Shown here: positions 34,361-42,862 of the stretch, in pieces | Numbering within the stretch: position 1 is the stretch's first letter | Layout: each line of letters starts with the position of its first letter | NCBI GenBank assembly: GCA_964547645.1 | Contig: CAZJOM010000007.1 | Location: forward strand, 1-64,000 | Direction: 5' to 3' | DNA length: 64,000 bases | Source of the DNA: SZUA-430 sp964547645 | GTDB taxonomy: Bacteria > Pseudomonadota > Alphaproteobacteria > Micropepsales > Micropepsaceae | Notes under the pieces: model-generated | Databases searched by the model: none | What the model saw: only the letters and a program-made list of their open reading frames with translations | What the model was told of the DNA's origin: nothing | Made by a program: the position numbers and the translations under genes

Positions 34361-35206
34361 TTAGCGCGAGGCAAGCGCGGTCGGGGCGCTTTCACCGGCG
34401 GCGTATTTCTTTTTCGCTTCTTCAATCCATTGGTCGAACCGTTCCTGGCTTACGACCTCAACGGCGATCGGCATGAAGGCGTGCTTCGACCCGCAGAGTT
34501 CGGAGCACTGGCCATAAAAGACGCCTTCGCGGTTGGCTTTGAACCAGAGCTCGTTCAGCTTCCCCGGGACCGCATCGATTTTCACGCCAAAAGCCGGGAC
34601 CGTCCAGGAATGAATCACGTCCTTGGCGGTGACGATGACGCGGACGACCTTGTTGACCGGCACGACCACGCGATTGTCGGCGCCTAGAAGCCGGGGTTCA
34701 CCTGCCTTCTTGGCATCTTCGTCGCTGAGCATGTTAGCGGCAAAGCCGAAACCGCCGTTGTCGGGGTACTCGTATTCCCAGAACCACTGGTTGCCGATCG
34801 CCTTGACGGTCAGGTCGACGTTGGGCGGGATCACCTCGCCCGCGTAGAGCAGGCGGAACGAGGGAATAGCGATGATCACAAGGATGATGATCGGGATGAT
34901 CGTCCACATCACCTCTATCAAGGTGTTGTGGGACCACGTCGCGGGCTTTGGATTGGCGCGCGCGTTGTAACGGATCATCACCCACAGCAGCAGGCCCAAC
35001 ACGAACGCCGTGATGACCGTGATGATGACGAGGAGGAGATTGTGGAAGCCCTCGATCTCCTGCATGTGGTCGGTGGCAGCCGGCATCAGCCAGTACTGCC
35101 CATCAACCGCGTGGCTGCCATCGACGGCCCACGCCATTCCAGTCCCGAGCAGCATGACGGCGAGCGCCGCAAGACTCGTGATTCCAATTCGCATTAGTGC
35201 GCGCAT
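34361..35206 (-). CDS. ctaC: Cytochrome c oxidase subunit II
   Basis: This 281-residue protein has a signal peptide ending near MAWAVDG, two membrane helices, and a periplasmic cupredoxin domain. The CuA site is complete: His in IHSWTVPAFGVKIDAVPG and the cluster GQCSELCGSKHAFMPI with two Cys, Glu, His and Met. WFWEYEYPD provides the aromatic patch for cytochrome c. There is no fused cytochrome c domain. It is the first gene of the cox operon and is divergent from tldD. Confidence 0.97.
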   Translation of the reverse strand: MRALMRIGITSLAALAVMLLGTGMAWAVDGSHAVDGQYWLMPAATDHMQEIEGFHNLLLVIITVITAFVLGLLLWVMIRYNARANPKPATWSHNTLIEVMWTIIPIIILVIIAIPSFRLLYAGEVIPPNVDLTVKAIGNQWFWEYEYPDNGGFGFAANMLSDEDAKKAGEPRLLGADNRVVVPVNKVVRVIVTAKDVIHSWTVPAFGVKIDAVPGKLNELWFKANREGVFYGQCSELCGSKHAFMPIAVEVVSQERFDQWIEEAKKKYAAGESAPTALASR

Positions 35207-35240
35207 GCGCCGATCAGCCCCGTTCGAGCGTATGAGAAGG

Positions 35241-35267
35241 AAAAAACCCCAAGGGGAATCGCCCCTT
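35241..35267 (-). promoter_or_regulatory. Terminator-like hairpin in the leader of ctaC
   Basis: On the minus strand AAGGGG (35267-35262) and CCCCTT (35256-35251) form a 6-bp stem with a 5-base loop, followed by GGGG and six T (35246-35241). It lies 35-60 bases upstream of the ctaC start, and no minus-strand gene precedes it. It could attenuate the cox operon, or it could lie upstream of the real promoter. CCCC-TT-GGGG offers a competing pairing. Confidence 0.45.
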
Positions 35268-35423
35268 AGGCCAGGCCCACAGACAATTTTAGTGGAGCCG
35301 GTTTAGCGGCGCAGTCGGCCCATCGTCATTGCGACCTTATGCCACAACTCTTGCGCGACTGCAGATTGACGGCGCGTCGTAACGACTTACCTTGCATTCA
35401 TCCCCATGCAAACGAGGCCCAAG

Positions 35424-36848
35424 ATGAGCAGCACGAGCGATTTGTTCTTCACGCAAACGGGTCTCAATCGCGGCGAAGTCGAACGGATCGCGGGCGACGC
35501 GCTAAAGGGGGCGGACGATGGCGAGTTGTTCCTCGAATATCGCCTGAGCGAGAGCTTCGTGTTCGACGACGGGCGCATGAAGTCCGCGAGTTTCGATACG
35601 ACGCAGGGTTTTGGGTTGCGCGCGGTGGCGGGCGAAGCGATCGGATTTGCGCATTCGTCCGAGTTGAGCGAAGGGGCAATCAAGCGGGCTGCGGCGGCGG
35701 TGCAAGCGGTGAAGAGCGGGTACACGGGGTCGTGGGCGGCGGGCCCGCAACGCTCCAACGTGAAGCTCTATTCGGACGAGAATCCAATCGATCGAACACC
35801 GTTCGAAGTGAAGACAAAGCTGCTCTCGGACATCGATGCCTATGCGCGGGGCAAGGACTCTCGCGTGCGACAGGTGTCGTGCTCGCTGTTCGGCGAGTGG
35901 CAAGCGGTCGAAATTATCCGTCCGGACGGTATGACCGTGCGGGACGTCCGGCCTTTGGTTCGATTGAACGTGTCGATTGTGGCGGGCGAAGGCGACCGGC
36001 AGGAAAGCGGCTCGCACGGCACCGGCGGGCGCACCGCCTACGACGTCTATCTGCGGCCGGAGACATGGAAGGGCGCGGTTGACGAAGCGCTCCGCCAGGC
36101 GATCGTGAACCTTCATTCCGTATCGGCACCCGCGGGCGTGATGCCGGTGGTGCTCGGTGCCGGCTGGCCCGGGATCTTGCTCCACGAGGCGATCGGGCAC
36201 GGGCTTGAGGGCGACTTCAACCGGAAGAAGACGAGCGCGTTCGCCGGCTTGTTAGGTCAGCGCGTCGCTTCGCCCGGCGTGACCGTGGTCGACGACGGCA
36301 CGATCGATGGACGGCGCGGGTCGCTGTCGGTCGATGACGAAGGCACCCCAACGAGCCGCACCGTGTTGATCGAAGACGGCATCCTCAAGGGATATCTTCA
36401 GGACCGGCAGAACGCACGGCTGATGGGCATGAAGGCGACGGGCAACGGGCGGCGGCAATCTTATGGCTGCACGGTGATGCCGCGAATGACGAACACGTTC
36501 ATGCTCGCCGGCGCGCACGATCCCGAGGAGATGCTACGCAGCGTGAAGAACGGGATCTACGCCGTGAACTTCGGCGGCGGGCAGGTCGATATCACCAGCG
36601 GCAAGTTCGTGTTCTCGTGCACCGAGGCGTACCGGATCGAAGACGGCAAGGTCGGCGCGCCGGTCAAGGGCGCGACTTTGATCGGCAATGGGCCGGACGC
36701 GCTGACGCGGGTGAAGATGATCGGCAACGACCTGAAGCTCGACACCGGCGTCGGCACCTGCGGCAAGAACGGGCAGAGCGTTCCGGTGGGCGTAGGGCAA
36801 CCGACGCTCTTGATTGAAGGGCTCACCGTGGGCGGCACGGCGGCTTAG
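35424..36848 (+). CDS. tldD: Metalloprotease TldD
   Basis: This 474-residue catalytic subunit of the TldD/TldE(PmbA) protease carries the zinc motif HEAIGHGLEGDF (HExxxH) near residue 255, and GTCGKNGQSVPVGVGQPTLL near the C-terminus. With PmbA, encoded at 55391-56725, it forms a heterodimer that digests unfolded peptides, matures microcin-type peptides and acts in CcdA turnover in E. coli. ATG 35424 is preferred over 35406 because GAGG lies six bases upstream. It is divergent from ctaC, a common arrangement in Alphaproteobacteria. Confidence 0.95.
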   Translation: MSSTSDLFFTQTGLNRGEVERIAGDALKGADDGELFLEYRLSESFVFDDGRMKSASFDTTQGFGLRAVAGEAIGFAHSSELSEGAIKRAAAAVQAVKSGYTGSWAAGPQRSNVKLYSDENPIDRTPFEVKTKLLSDIDAYARGKDSRVRQVSCSLFGEWQAVEIIRPDGMTVRDVRPLVRLNVSIVAGEGDRQESGSHGTGGRTAYDVYLRPETWKGAVDEALRQAIVNLHSVSAPAGVMPVVLGAGWPGILLHEAIGHGLEGDFNRKKTSAFAGLLGQRVASPGVTVVDDGTIDGRRGSLSVDDEGTPTSRTVLIEDGILKGYLQDRQNARLMGMKATGNGRRQSYGCTVMPRMTNTFMLAGAHDPEEMLRSVKNGIYAVNFGGGQVDITSGKFVFSCTEAYRIEDGKVGAPVKGATLIGNGPDALTRVKMIGNDLKLDTGVGTCGKNGQSVPVGVGQPTLLIEGLTVGGTAA

Positions 36849-36878
36849 TTCATTTTGCTTCGGTGTTCGTTGCAAGTG

Positions 36879-36899
36879 CTTCCCCCCTTGCGGGGGAAG
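36879..36899. repeat. CTTCCCCC hairpin element
   Basis: CTTCCCCC (36879-36886) and GGGGGAAG (36892-36899) form a perfect 8-bp stem around CTTGC, between tldD and the Rieske gene. A related, shorter hairpin is at 42795-42813. It may act as a terminator for tldD, although no T-run follows. Confidence 0.5.
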
Positions 36900-36942
36900 G
36901 CCCTTATACTGGCGATCTTATGCCAAAGGCTCGTCGGCAATA

Positions 36943-37965
36943 ATGACAACGCTCCTTCATTCGGCGCCCGCTTCCCTTTATCGCGATCCGGATCGGTTTG
37001 CGGCGGAGCGGCGCGCTGTGTTTGGGCGGGCGTGGTTGTTCATGGGGCACATGTCGGAGCTCGCGCGCGAGGGTGATGTGCTCACCGCGACGGTCGCAGG
37101 TTACCCGTTGATCGTTGTGCGGACGGGCGCCGGCTTGAAGGCGTTTCACAACGTGTGCCGGCATCGGGCGGGGCCGCTGTTCGATCAGGAGCGTGGGAAC
37201 TGCGGCGGGGTACTGACGTGTCAGTATCACGGCTGGGTCTATGCCCTCGACGGGCGGCTGCGGAACGCGCGCGACTTTGGTGCGGCTGAGGGGTTCGATC
37301 CGCGGAACTTTGGGCTCTTCGAACTACGTGTCGAGACGTGGCGCGGGTTTGTGTTCGTCAACGCCGATGCGAAGGCCCCTGCCCTCGCCTCGCTTTTGGC
37401 GCCGCTTGATGCGCGGATGGGTGGGCGACCGCTTGAGAACCTCGTGCATGCGGAGCGGCGGACGCACGACATCGCCTGCAACTGGAAGGTCTACGTCGAG
37501 AACTATCTCGAGGGCTATCACATCCCACTGGTGCACCCGCAGTTGAGTGCGGAGGTTGACGCCTCGAAGTACGAGGTGACGGTCGAGGGCGCGATCTGCT
37601 TTCACTACGCGCCGCCGAAAGCGAGCGACGGTGTCTATGACGGGCTCTGGGCGTTCGCGCTGCCGAACCTAGGTGTCAACGTGTACGGGCACGGGTTGAT
37701 GATGGAGCGGATGGTGCCGCTCGGGCTTGGCGGCACGCGACTGATCTATGATTTCTATTTGACGCCGGAGGTTGCGGGGAACGTGGCCGAGCGGACCCGG
37801 ATCCTGGGCATGTCCGGTACTGTTACAGCCGAGGACAAGTGGATCTGCGAGCGGGTGCAGGCGAACATCGATGCCGGGGTTTATGAGGCGGGTGTGCTGT
37901 CGCCGAAGCACGAGGCGGGGGTGGCGTGGTTCCAGCGATTTGTGGCGGACGCGATCTCCGCTTAA
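36943..37965 (+). CDS. Rieske aromatic-ring-hydroxylating oxygenase, alpha subunit
   Basis: This 340-residue oxygenase subunit has a Rieske [2Fe-2S] site, CRHRAGPLFD then CQYHGWVYAL (CxH...CxxH), in the first 100 residues. The mononuclear iron site follows in NWKVYVENYLEGYHIPLVHP (Asn/Glu bridging and two His). The C-terminal SRPBCC-like domain continues to the end. The family hydroxylates aromatics, quaternary amines or other small molecules. No reductase or beta subunit is encoded nearby, so the substrate is open. ATG 36943 is chosen because upstream codons cover the hairpin element. Confidence 0.9.
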   Translation: MTTLLHSAPASLYRDPDRFAAERRAVFGRAWLFMGHMSELAREGDVLTATVAGYPLIVVRTGAGLKAFHNVCRHRAGPLFDQERGNCGGVLTCQYHGWVYALDGRLRNARDFGAAEGFDPRNFGLFELRVETWRGFVFVNADAKAPALASLLAPLDARMGGRPLENLVHAERRTHDIACNWKVYVENYLEGYHIPLVHPQLSAEVDASKYEVTVEGAICFHYAPPKASDGVYDGLWAFALPNLGVNVYGHGLMMERMVPLGLGGTRLIYDFYLTPEVAGNVAERTRILGMSGTVTAEDKWICERVQANIDAGVYEAGVLSPKHEAGVAWFQRFVADAISA

Positions 37966-38001
37966 GCTCACCCCAGCAACGCCATTCAAGGGAACACGTT
38001 C

Positions 38002-39413
38002 ATGAGCACGCGGCCGGAAGCACTTGGTCTGTCATCGTCCAGACTGGAGCGGATCGATCAGTTCATTCAGCGCAAGTATGTCGAGCCGGGGCGGATACCG
38101 GGCGGGCTTGTGGTCGTGCATCGTCGAGGGGAGACGGCGCATTTCTCGTCGTTTGGCCTCGCGGATGTCGAGCGAAAAAAACCGGTCAAGGACGATACGA
38201 TCTTTCGCATCTATTCGATGACGAAGCCGATCACGTCGATCGCGTTCATGCAGTTGGTCGAGCAGGGCTTGGTCGCTCTCGACGAGCCGGTGCACAAGTA
38301 CATTCCGGCTTGGAAGGACCTGGGCGTGTTCGTGGGCGGCGGCGGCACGACCCCTTTCCGCACGAAGGCGTGCGAACGGCCGATGCTGGTCATCGACTTG
38401 CTGCGGCACACGTCGGGGCTCACCTATGGGTTCCAAGAGACGACCAACGTGGATGCCGCTTATCGCAAGCACAAGATCGGCGAGATCGAGAAGAGCGGAA
38501 CGCTCGACGGTATGATCGAGAAGCTTGCCAAGCTGCCGCTCGAGTTTTCGCCGGGCACGGCGTGGAACTATTCAGTGTCGACCGACATCGTGGGTTATCT
38601 CGTCGAGAAGATTTCGGGGCAGAAGTTCGAAGATTATCTGCGTACGAAAATCTTCAAGCCGCTCGGCATGATCGATACCGATTTCCATGTGCATCCGGGT
38701 AAGGAGGCGCGCTTCGCCGCTTGCTACATTCCGGCAAAGGGCGGCATGGAGCTGCAAGACGATCCGGCGACGAGTTCCTATCTGCAACCGCCTAGCTTTG
38801 TGTCCGGCGGCGGCGGGTTGGTTTCGACGGCGAGCGACTATCTGCGCTTCTGCCGGATGGTGCTGAACGGCGGGTCGCTCGACGGCGTGCAGATCGTCAG
38901 CCCGAAGACGATCGAACTGATGACGATGAANNNNNNNNNNNNNNNNNNNNNNNNNNNNNNNNNNNNNNNNNNNNNNNNNNNNNNNNNNNNNNNNNNNNNN
39001 NNNNNNNNNNNNNNNNNNNNNNNNNNNNNNCGCTCGACGGCGTGCAGATCGTCAGCCCGAAGACGATCGAACTGATGACGATGAATCATTTGCCGGGCGG
39101 CAAGGATTTGCCCTCGCTTTCACGCTCGCTGTTTAGCGAAGTGACTTACAACGGCGTCGGGTTCGGGCTCGGGTTCTCGGTCACAATGAACCCGGCACAG
39201 ACCATGATCCCGGGATCGGTGGGCGAGTTTTCTTGGGGCGGCGCCGCTTCAACGTCGTTCTGGATCGACCCGAAGGAAGAGCTGATCACGATCTTCATGA
39301 CGCAGCTCATTCCGTCGAGCTTCTATCCGGTCCGGCGCGAGCTTCGGACGATGGTGTATTCGGCGTTTACAAGCGACCGCGATGGTGGCGCGAAGGCGAA
39401 GGTTGGGTTTTAG
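38002..39413 (+). CDS. Beta-lactamase-like serine hydrolase (class C / EstB type), interrupted by a false gap
   Basis: The gene spans a 100-N gap, but the 55 bases before the gap (38876-38930) are repeated exactly after it (39031-39085). Removing 38931-39085 gives one open frame of 418 residues. The catalytic SxxK motif is IYSMTKPITS near residue 73, the Tyr motif is WNYSVSTD near 193, and the end has SWGGAASTSFWIDP. This is the class C beta-lactamase/esterase family, with no signal peptide seen. It is probably a cytoplasmic esterase or amidase. The substrate is unknown. Confidence 0.88.
38931..39030. other. 100-N scaffold gap that is probably artificial
   Basis: The run of N is flanked by an identical 55-base sequence on both sides. 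This is what is left when two contigs that share an assembly k-mer are joined without merging. No sequence is likely to be missing. Confidence 0.85.
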
Positions 39414-39453
39414 AGCACGCTGGTCTCAGGTGGAGTTCGTGGCGATCCAGCTT

Positions 39454-39601
39454 TCACCACCAAGAAAACCAAGGAGCACCAAGTTACACCAAGGGGGCTC
39501 GCACCGGGCGCGCAGCGCCTATCAGACACCGACTGCGCGCTGACGCGCGCGAATGAACCTACTTGGTGAAACTTGGTGCTCCTTGGTTTTCTTGGTGGTG
39601 A
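39454..39601. repeat. Long palindromic CCAAG/CTTGGTG repeat
   Basis: The left arm (39454-39492) and right arm (39559-39601) are inverted copies of about 39 bases with one internal mismatch. Each arm holds four or five phased CCAAG or CTTGG units. The 66-base interior is GC-rich with its own GCGCGC blocks. It lies between the convergent hydrolase and amidohydrolase genes. The design matches the clipped element at 1-134. Confidence 0.85.
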
Positions 39602-39641
39602 GAGCTGACTCAACGCCGACTCCGCTCGTGAAAAATAAGCT

Positions 39642-41402
39642 CTACCCAAACCGCTTCACGCCCTCGACCCAGGTTTCGCGGACTTTGATTTGGCTGAGGC
39701 GGGTCGGATCGACCTTCATCGGGTCTTCTTCCAGGACGACGAGGTCGGCGTATTTGCCGACTTCGAGGGTGCCGATGGCGTGGTCCATTCTGGCTTGGTA
39801 GGCGGCGTCGATGGTCATGGCGCGGATGGCTTGCTCGACGGGGAGGCGTTGTTCGGGGCCTAAGACTTCCCCGCCGTCGCGCATGATCCGGGTGACGGCG
39901 TTTTCGATGCAGCGTAGCGGGCCGATCTCGGTCACGTCGTAGTCGGAGTGGAGGGAAAAGCGGACGCCGTGCTTCAGCGCCGATTGTCCGGCGCCGAGGC
40001 GCGCGGCGCGCTCCGGGCCGACGATGCGGTCGCGGAAGGCCTTGCCCCAGTAGTGAACGTGGCCGATCAGGAACGAGGGTGTCAGGCCCAGTTCTGCCAT
40101 CTTTGCATAGTGTTCTTCCCAGGCGATCGAGCAGTGTTCGATGCGATGGCGGTGGTCGGCGCGCGGGTTGGCCTTGATCGCCTTCTCGTAGGCGTCGAGC
40201 GTGATGTCGATCGCGGCGTCGCCATTCGCGTGGACGGCGACCTGCCAGCCGGCGTCATGCGCTTGCTTCATGCCGGCTGCGAGTTCTTCGGGCGGGAAGC
40301 TCAAGACGCCTTTGCTATCGACGTTCAGGTAGCGCTCACGCAGGTAGCCGGTGTTGCCTTGGTTCGAACCGTCGGACCAGAACTTGAACCCGAGCAAGCG
40401 GAAGCTGTCGTCGCCGGCGCCGGGTTTGATGTTGGGCATGGCGAGCCACTTGTCCATCAGGCGCGAGGTCATCATCGCGGCGAGGCGCACGGAGGCGCGG
40501 CCGCTGGCGACGATCGATTTCAGGATCGGCATCTCGTCAGGCCCTGCGAACGTGCCGAGGCCCGCGTCGACGAGCATGGTGCAGCCTTTGCTCGCGGCCA
40601 TGTCGAGTTCGCGCGCCGATGCGGCGACGAGGGCGGCGGCGTCCGGTCTCGGCATTTTGGCAATGAACGGGGCGTAGGAGGTGCCGCCCGCGAGCTGGCC
40701 GGTGAGTTTTCCGCTCGCGTCTTTGAAGTAGCGGCCGCCGGCGGGCGGGTCCGGTGTCGTCTCGGTAACGCCGGCCAGCTCGATCGCCTTCGAGTTCACG
40801 TAGGCGAGGTGGCCCGAGGCGTTGAGCATGAAGATCGGATTGTTCGGGGCAACCGCGTCGAGCTCTTTGCGCGTGATGTTCGCGTTGCCGGTCGTGAGCG
40901 AGGGATCGAATCCTTTCGCGGGGACCCATGCGCCGGGCGCGGCCTTCGCGACGGCTGCGCGCAGCTTGGCGTACACGTCGTCCATCGTGGGGCAGAGAAG
41001 CGCGCGGACGTCCGTGAAGCTCGACAGTGCGGCCGCCATCACGATGTGAACGTGCGGATCGATGAAGCCGGGAAGGATTGTGGCGCCGCCGGCATCGATC
41101 ATCTCCGTGCCGGTGCCCTTCATCGCCGCGATATCACCGCGTTTGCCGACCGCTACGATGCGACCGTTCTTGACCGCGATCGCCTCCGCCACCGGTTGGG
41201 TTGGGTTCATTGTGCGGACGGTCGCGCCGAGGAAGATCGTGTCGGCGGCCGGGTGCGGCTTTGGCACGGCCGCGCAGACGAGGCGTGGGCTGGCGAGCGA
41301 GAGCGCCCCTCCCGCCAGCACTTGGCGCCGGGATGCTCGGTAGAGACCTTGGATTGGCGGCGTGCAGCAACCGCAGGATTCCGCTAGGGCAATTTTCTTC
41401 AT
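39642..41402 (-). CDS. Tat-exported amidohydrolase (YtcJ-like)
   Basis: This 586-residue protein is of the amidohydrolase-3 family. The N-terminus has ESCGCCTPP, then a twin-arginine signal (SRRQVLAGGALSLASPRLV), suggesting folded export to the periplasm. Metal-binding residues are seen in GFIDPHVHIVMAA (HxH), and in VHANGDAAID and HRIEHCSI. LHSDYDVTEIGPL carries the late Asp. The C-terminus IGTLEVGKYADLVVLEEDP is typical. Start 41402 is chosen because it places the Tat motif about 25 residues in. Substrate is probably an amide or cyclic compound, but is not predictable. Confidence 0.88.
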   Translation of the reverse strand: MKKIALAESCGCCTPPIQGLYRASRRQVLAGGALSLASPRLVCAAVPKPHPAADTIFLGATVRTMNPTQPVAEAIAVKNGRIVAVGKRGDIAAMKGTGTEMIDAGGATILPGFIDPHVHIVMAAALSSFTDVRALLCPTMDDVYAKLRAAVAKAAPGAWVPAKGFDPSLTTGNANITRKELDAVAPNNPIFMLNASGHLAYVNSKAIELAGVTETTPDPPAGGRYFKDASGKLTGQLAGGTSYAPFIAKMPRPDAAALVAASARELDMAASKGCTMLVDAGLGTFAGPDEMPILKSIVASGRASVRLAAMMTSRLMDKWLAMPNIKPGAGDDSFRLLGFKFWSDGSNQGNTGYLRERYLNVDSKGVLSFPPEELAAGMKQAHDAGWQVAVHANGDAAIDITLDAYEKAIKANPRADHRHRIEHCSIAWEEHYAKMAELGLTPSFLIGHVHYWGKAFRDRIVGPERAARLGAGQSALKHGVRFSLHSDYDVTEIGPLRCIENAVTRIMRDGGEVLGPEQRLPVEQAIRAMTIDAAYQARMDHAIGTLEVGKYADLVVLEEDPMKVDPTRLSQIKVRETWVEGVKRFG

Positions 41403-41457
41403 TGCGTCGGCCCCTTTCCACCGTGCGGCTTGCAGTGCGTTGGCGCTTCGAAGCCGA

Positions 41458-42672
41458 TCATCTGTAGAGCAAGGTGGCTGCGGGGCCAAACGCCCATGGC
41501 GTCTTGATTTCGCTGCAGCTTTTCTTGTCGTGAATGAATTCGATGCGCAATCGATTGGGAGTTGCCGAACGATATTGGTCAAGTTGGAGCAATACGACCA
41601 CATTTAGGGTCGTACCCCCGCTGGCCGGCGCAAGTCCTGCATAGCACTGGATATTCAGGTCTTTAACGTCGGAGAATCGGCGATTTACCGGCTTCATCGC
41701 TGCAGCAAGGAGCGATGGAGGCACCACAAAGCCGTAGACGCCCGCTTGAACGTCATTGGGCGTCTTTCCATTAAGAGAAAACAGCGGAACGCTTGGATCA
41801 ACATTCGAGTTCGATAGGGAGAGCGCCATATCGTCGTTCAGAAACGCGTTCACTGCGCTTTGACCGGACCACCAATTGCCCTGAGCGCTTCCACTAACAT
41901 CCTGCATGTTACTGTGGCAGAGCGGCCTGCCCTTCGCCTTTATGGTGCCGTCCGAGCCCGCCAGCATGGCGTACATCGTCTGCCTCAAGCCTGACGCGAA
42001 ATAGTCGAGCGCGCATCTGCTATATAGCGCTTGAGGGATGATGCGCGGAATCACCTGCTTGGCAGTTTCGTTCCCAGATAGTTTGAGCGTTTCCAACAGC
42101 GCGCCAACGTTGGCTGCGTATCGTGCCGGGTTTGCGAACGACAATGCCGGCTTTCGGGTATCAACAAGGCCAATGTCGAACGTCGCCGCCTTCCCAATGG
42201 GAGCGCCGACCATCAGATTGATGCTGACGGGCCTCGCGTCGGCCCCGTACACGGCGACGGGCGGAACTTTCAGGATCGCGTCGCGCAGATCCGGCCTGAG
42301 GTCGACGATGTGATTGTAGTAGAGTGTTACGCCTGCACAGGGTTGCAGGTGCAGCTCCCACTCATCCTCTTTTTGGGCGGCATTCCTGGGGTCGCTACCG
42401 AGCGGGTGGAATACGGCCGCCACGAGTTCAACGTCACCGGGCGACTGCACTTCCAAGCTTGTTCCCGTCTTCGGATAGACGTAGATGTGGCGTGCCGGAA
42501 TGGTGTGGCCGTACGCCGGATTCAGATTGCCCAACGGCACAATATGGCTGACGGTCGACAGATCCTTCACTGGAGGAGCGTTGAAGGGGGTGTCGGTGTC
42601 GCACGTGGCGGCGAAAGCGTCTGTGACCGCAGTCGCGAAGAGCACGGTTGCAATCAACGCACGAACCAGCAT
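41458..42672 (-). CDS. Secreted protein of unknown function
   Basis: The 404-residue protein has a signal peptide (LVRALIATVLFATAVTDAFAA). I recognise no domain with confidence. The striking feature is SHIVPLGNLNPAYGHTIPAR followed by HIYVYP (about residues 42-67). This resembles the GHxxPTDHxY pattern seen in some secreted proteins with a metallopeptidase M23-like strand, but a full HxxxD plus HxH set is not evident. Several cysteines (CDTDTPF, QPCAG, SRCALD, PLCHSN, IQCYAG, KSCSE) suggest disulfides. It is divergent from the acyl-CoA ligase gene and 55 bases upstream of the amidohydrolase gene, so the two may be co-transcribed. Confidence 0.7.
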   Translation of the reverse strand: MLVRALIATVLFATAVTDAFAATCDTDTPFNAPPVKDLSTVSHIVPLGNLNPAYGHTIPARHIYVYPKTGTSLEVQSPGDVELVAAVFHPLGSDPRNAAQKEDEWELHLQPCAGVTLYYNHIVDLRPDLRDAILKVPPVAVYGADARPVSINLMVGAPIGKAATFDIGLVDTRKPALSFANPARYAANVGALLETLKLSGNETAKQVIPRIIPQALYSRCALDYFASGLRQTMYAMLAGSDGTIKAKGRPLCHSNMQDVSGSAQGNWWSGQSAVNAFLNDDMALSLSNSNVDPSVPLFSLNGKTPNDVQAGVYGFVVPPSLLAAAMKPVNRRFSDVKDLNIQCYAGLAPASGGTTLNVVVLLQLDQYRSATPNRLRIEFIHDKKSCSEIKTPWAFGPAATLLYR

Positions 42673-42862
42673 CCATGTCCTCCATCCGGTGAGCGACAAT
42701 GTAGCTACCGCTTCCCGGCTCGACGGGAAAGGGCCGCGCTGGGCTTCTTCCCTGGCCGGCCGACGCTGGCAGCCCTTTTTTCCGCCGGATCACCTTCCCC
42801 CTCAATCGGGGAACAGCTAATCAAGGGATAACAACGAAATCACAATCTGAGGAAACGTCACC
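42673..42862. promoter_or_regulatory. Divergent promoter region with hairpin
   Basis: This 190-base region lies between the secreted protein (minus) and the acyl-CoA ligase (plus). TTCCCC (42795-42800) pairs with GGGGAA (42808-42813), resembling the element at 36879. A GAGGA ribosome site precedes the ATG at 42863. No other gene is seen. Confidence 0.45.

Noticed and set aside
39454..39601. CRISPR array
   Set aside because: The units are inverted, short and not separated by equal spacers, and no cas gene is in the window.
39948..41387. 479-codon plus-strand frame across the amidohydrolase
   Set aside because: The minus strand has Tat signal and metal motifs. The plus frame is Gly/Arg/Asp-rich and typical of antisense frames in GC-rich genes.
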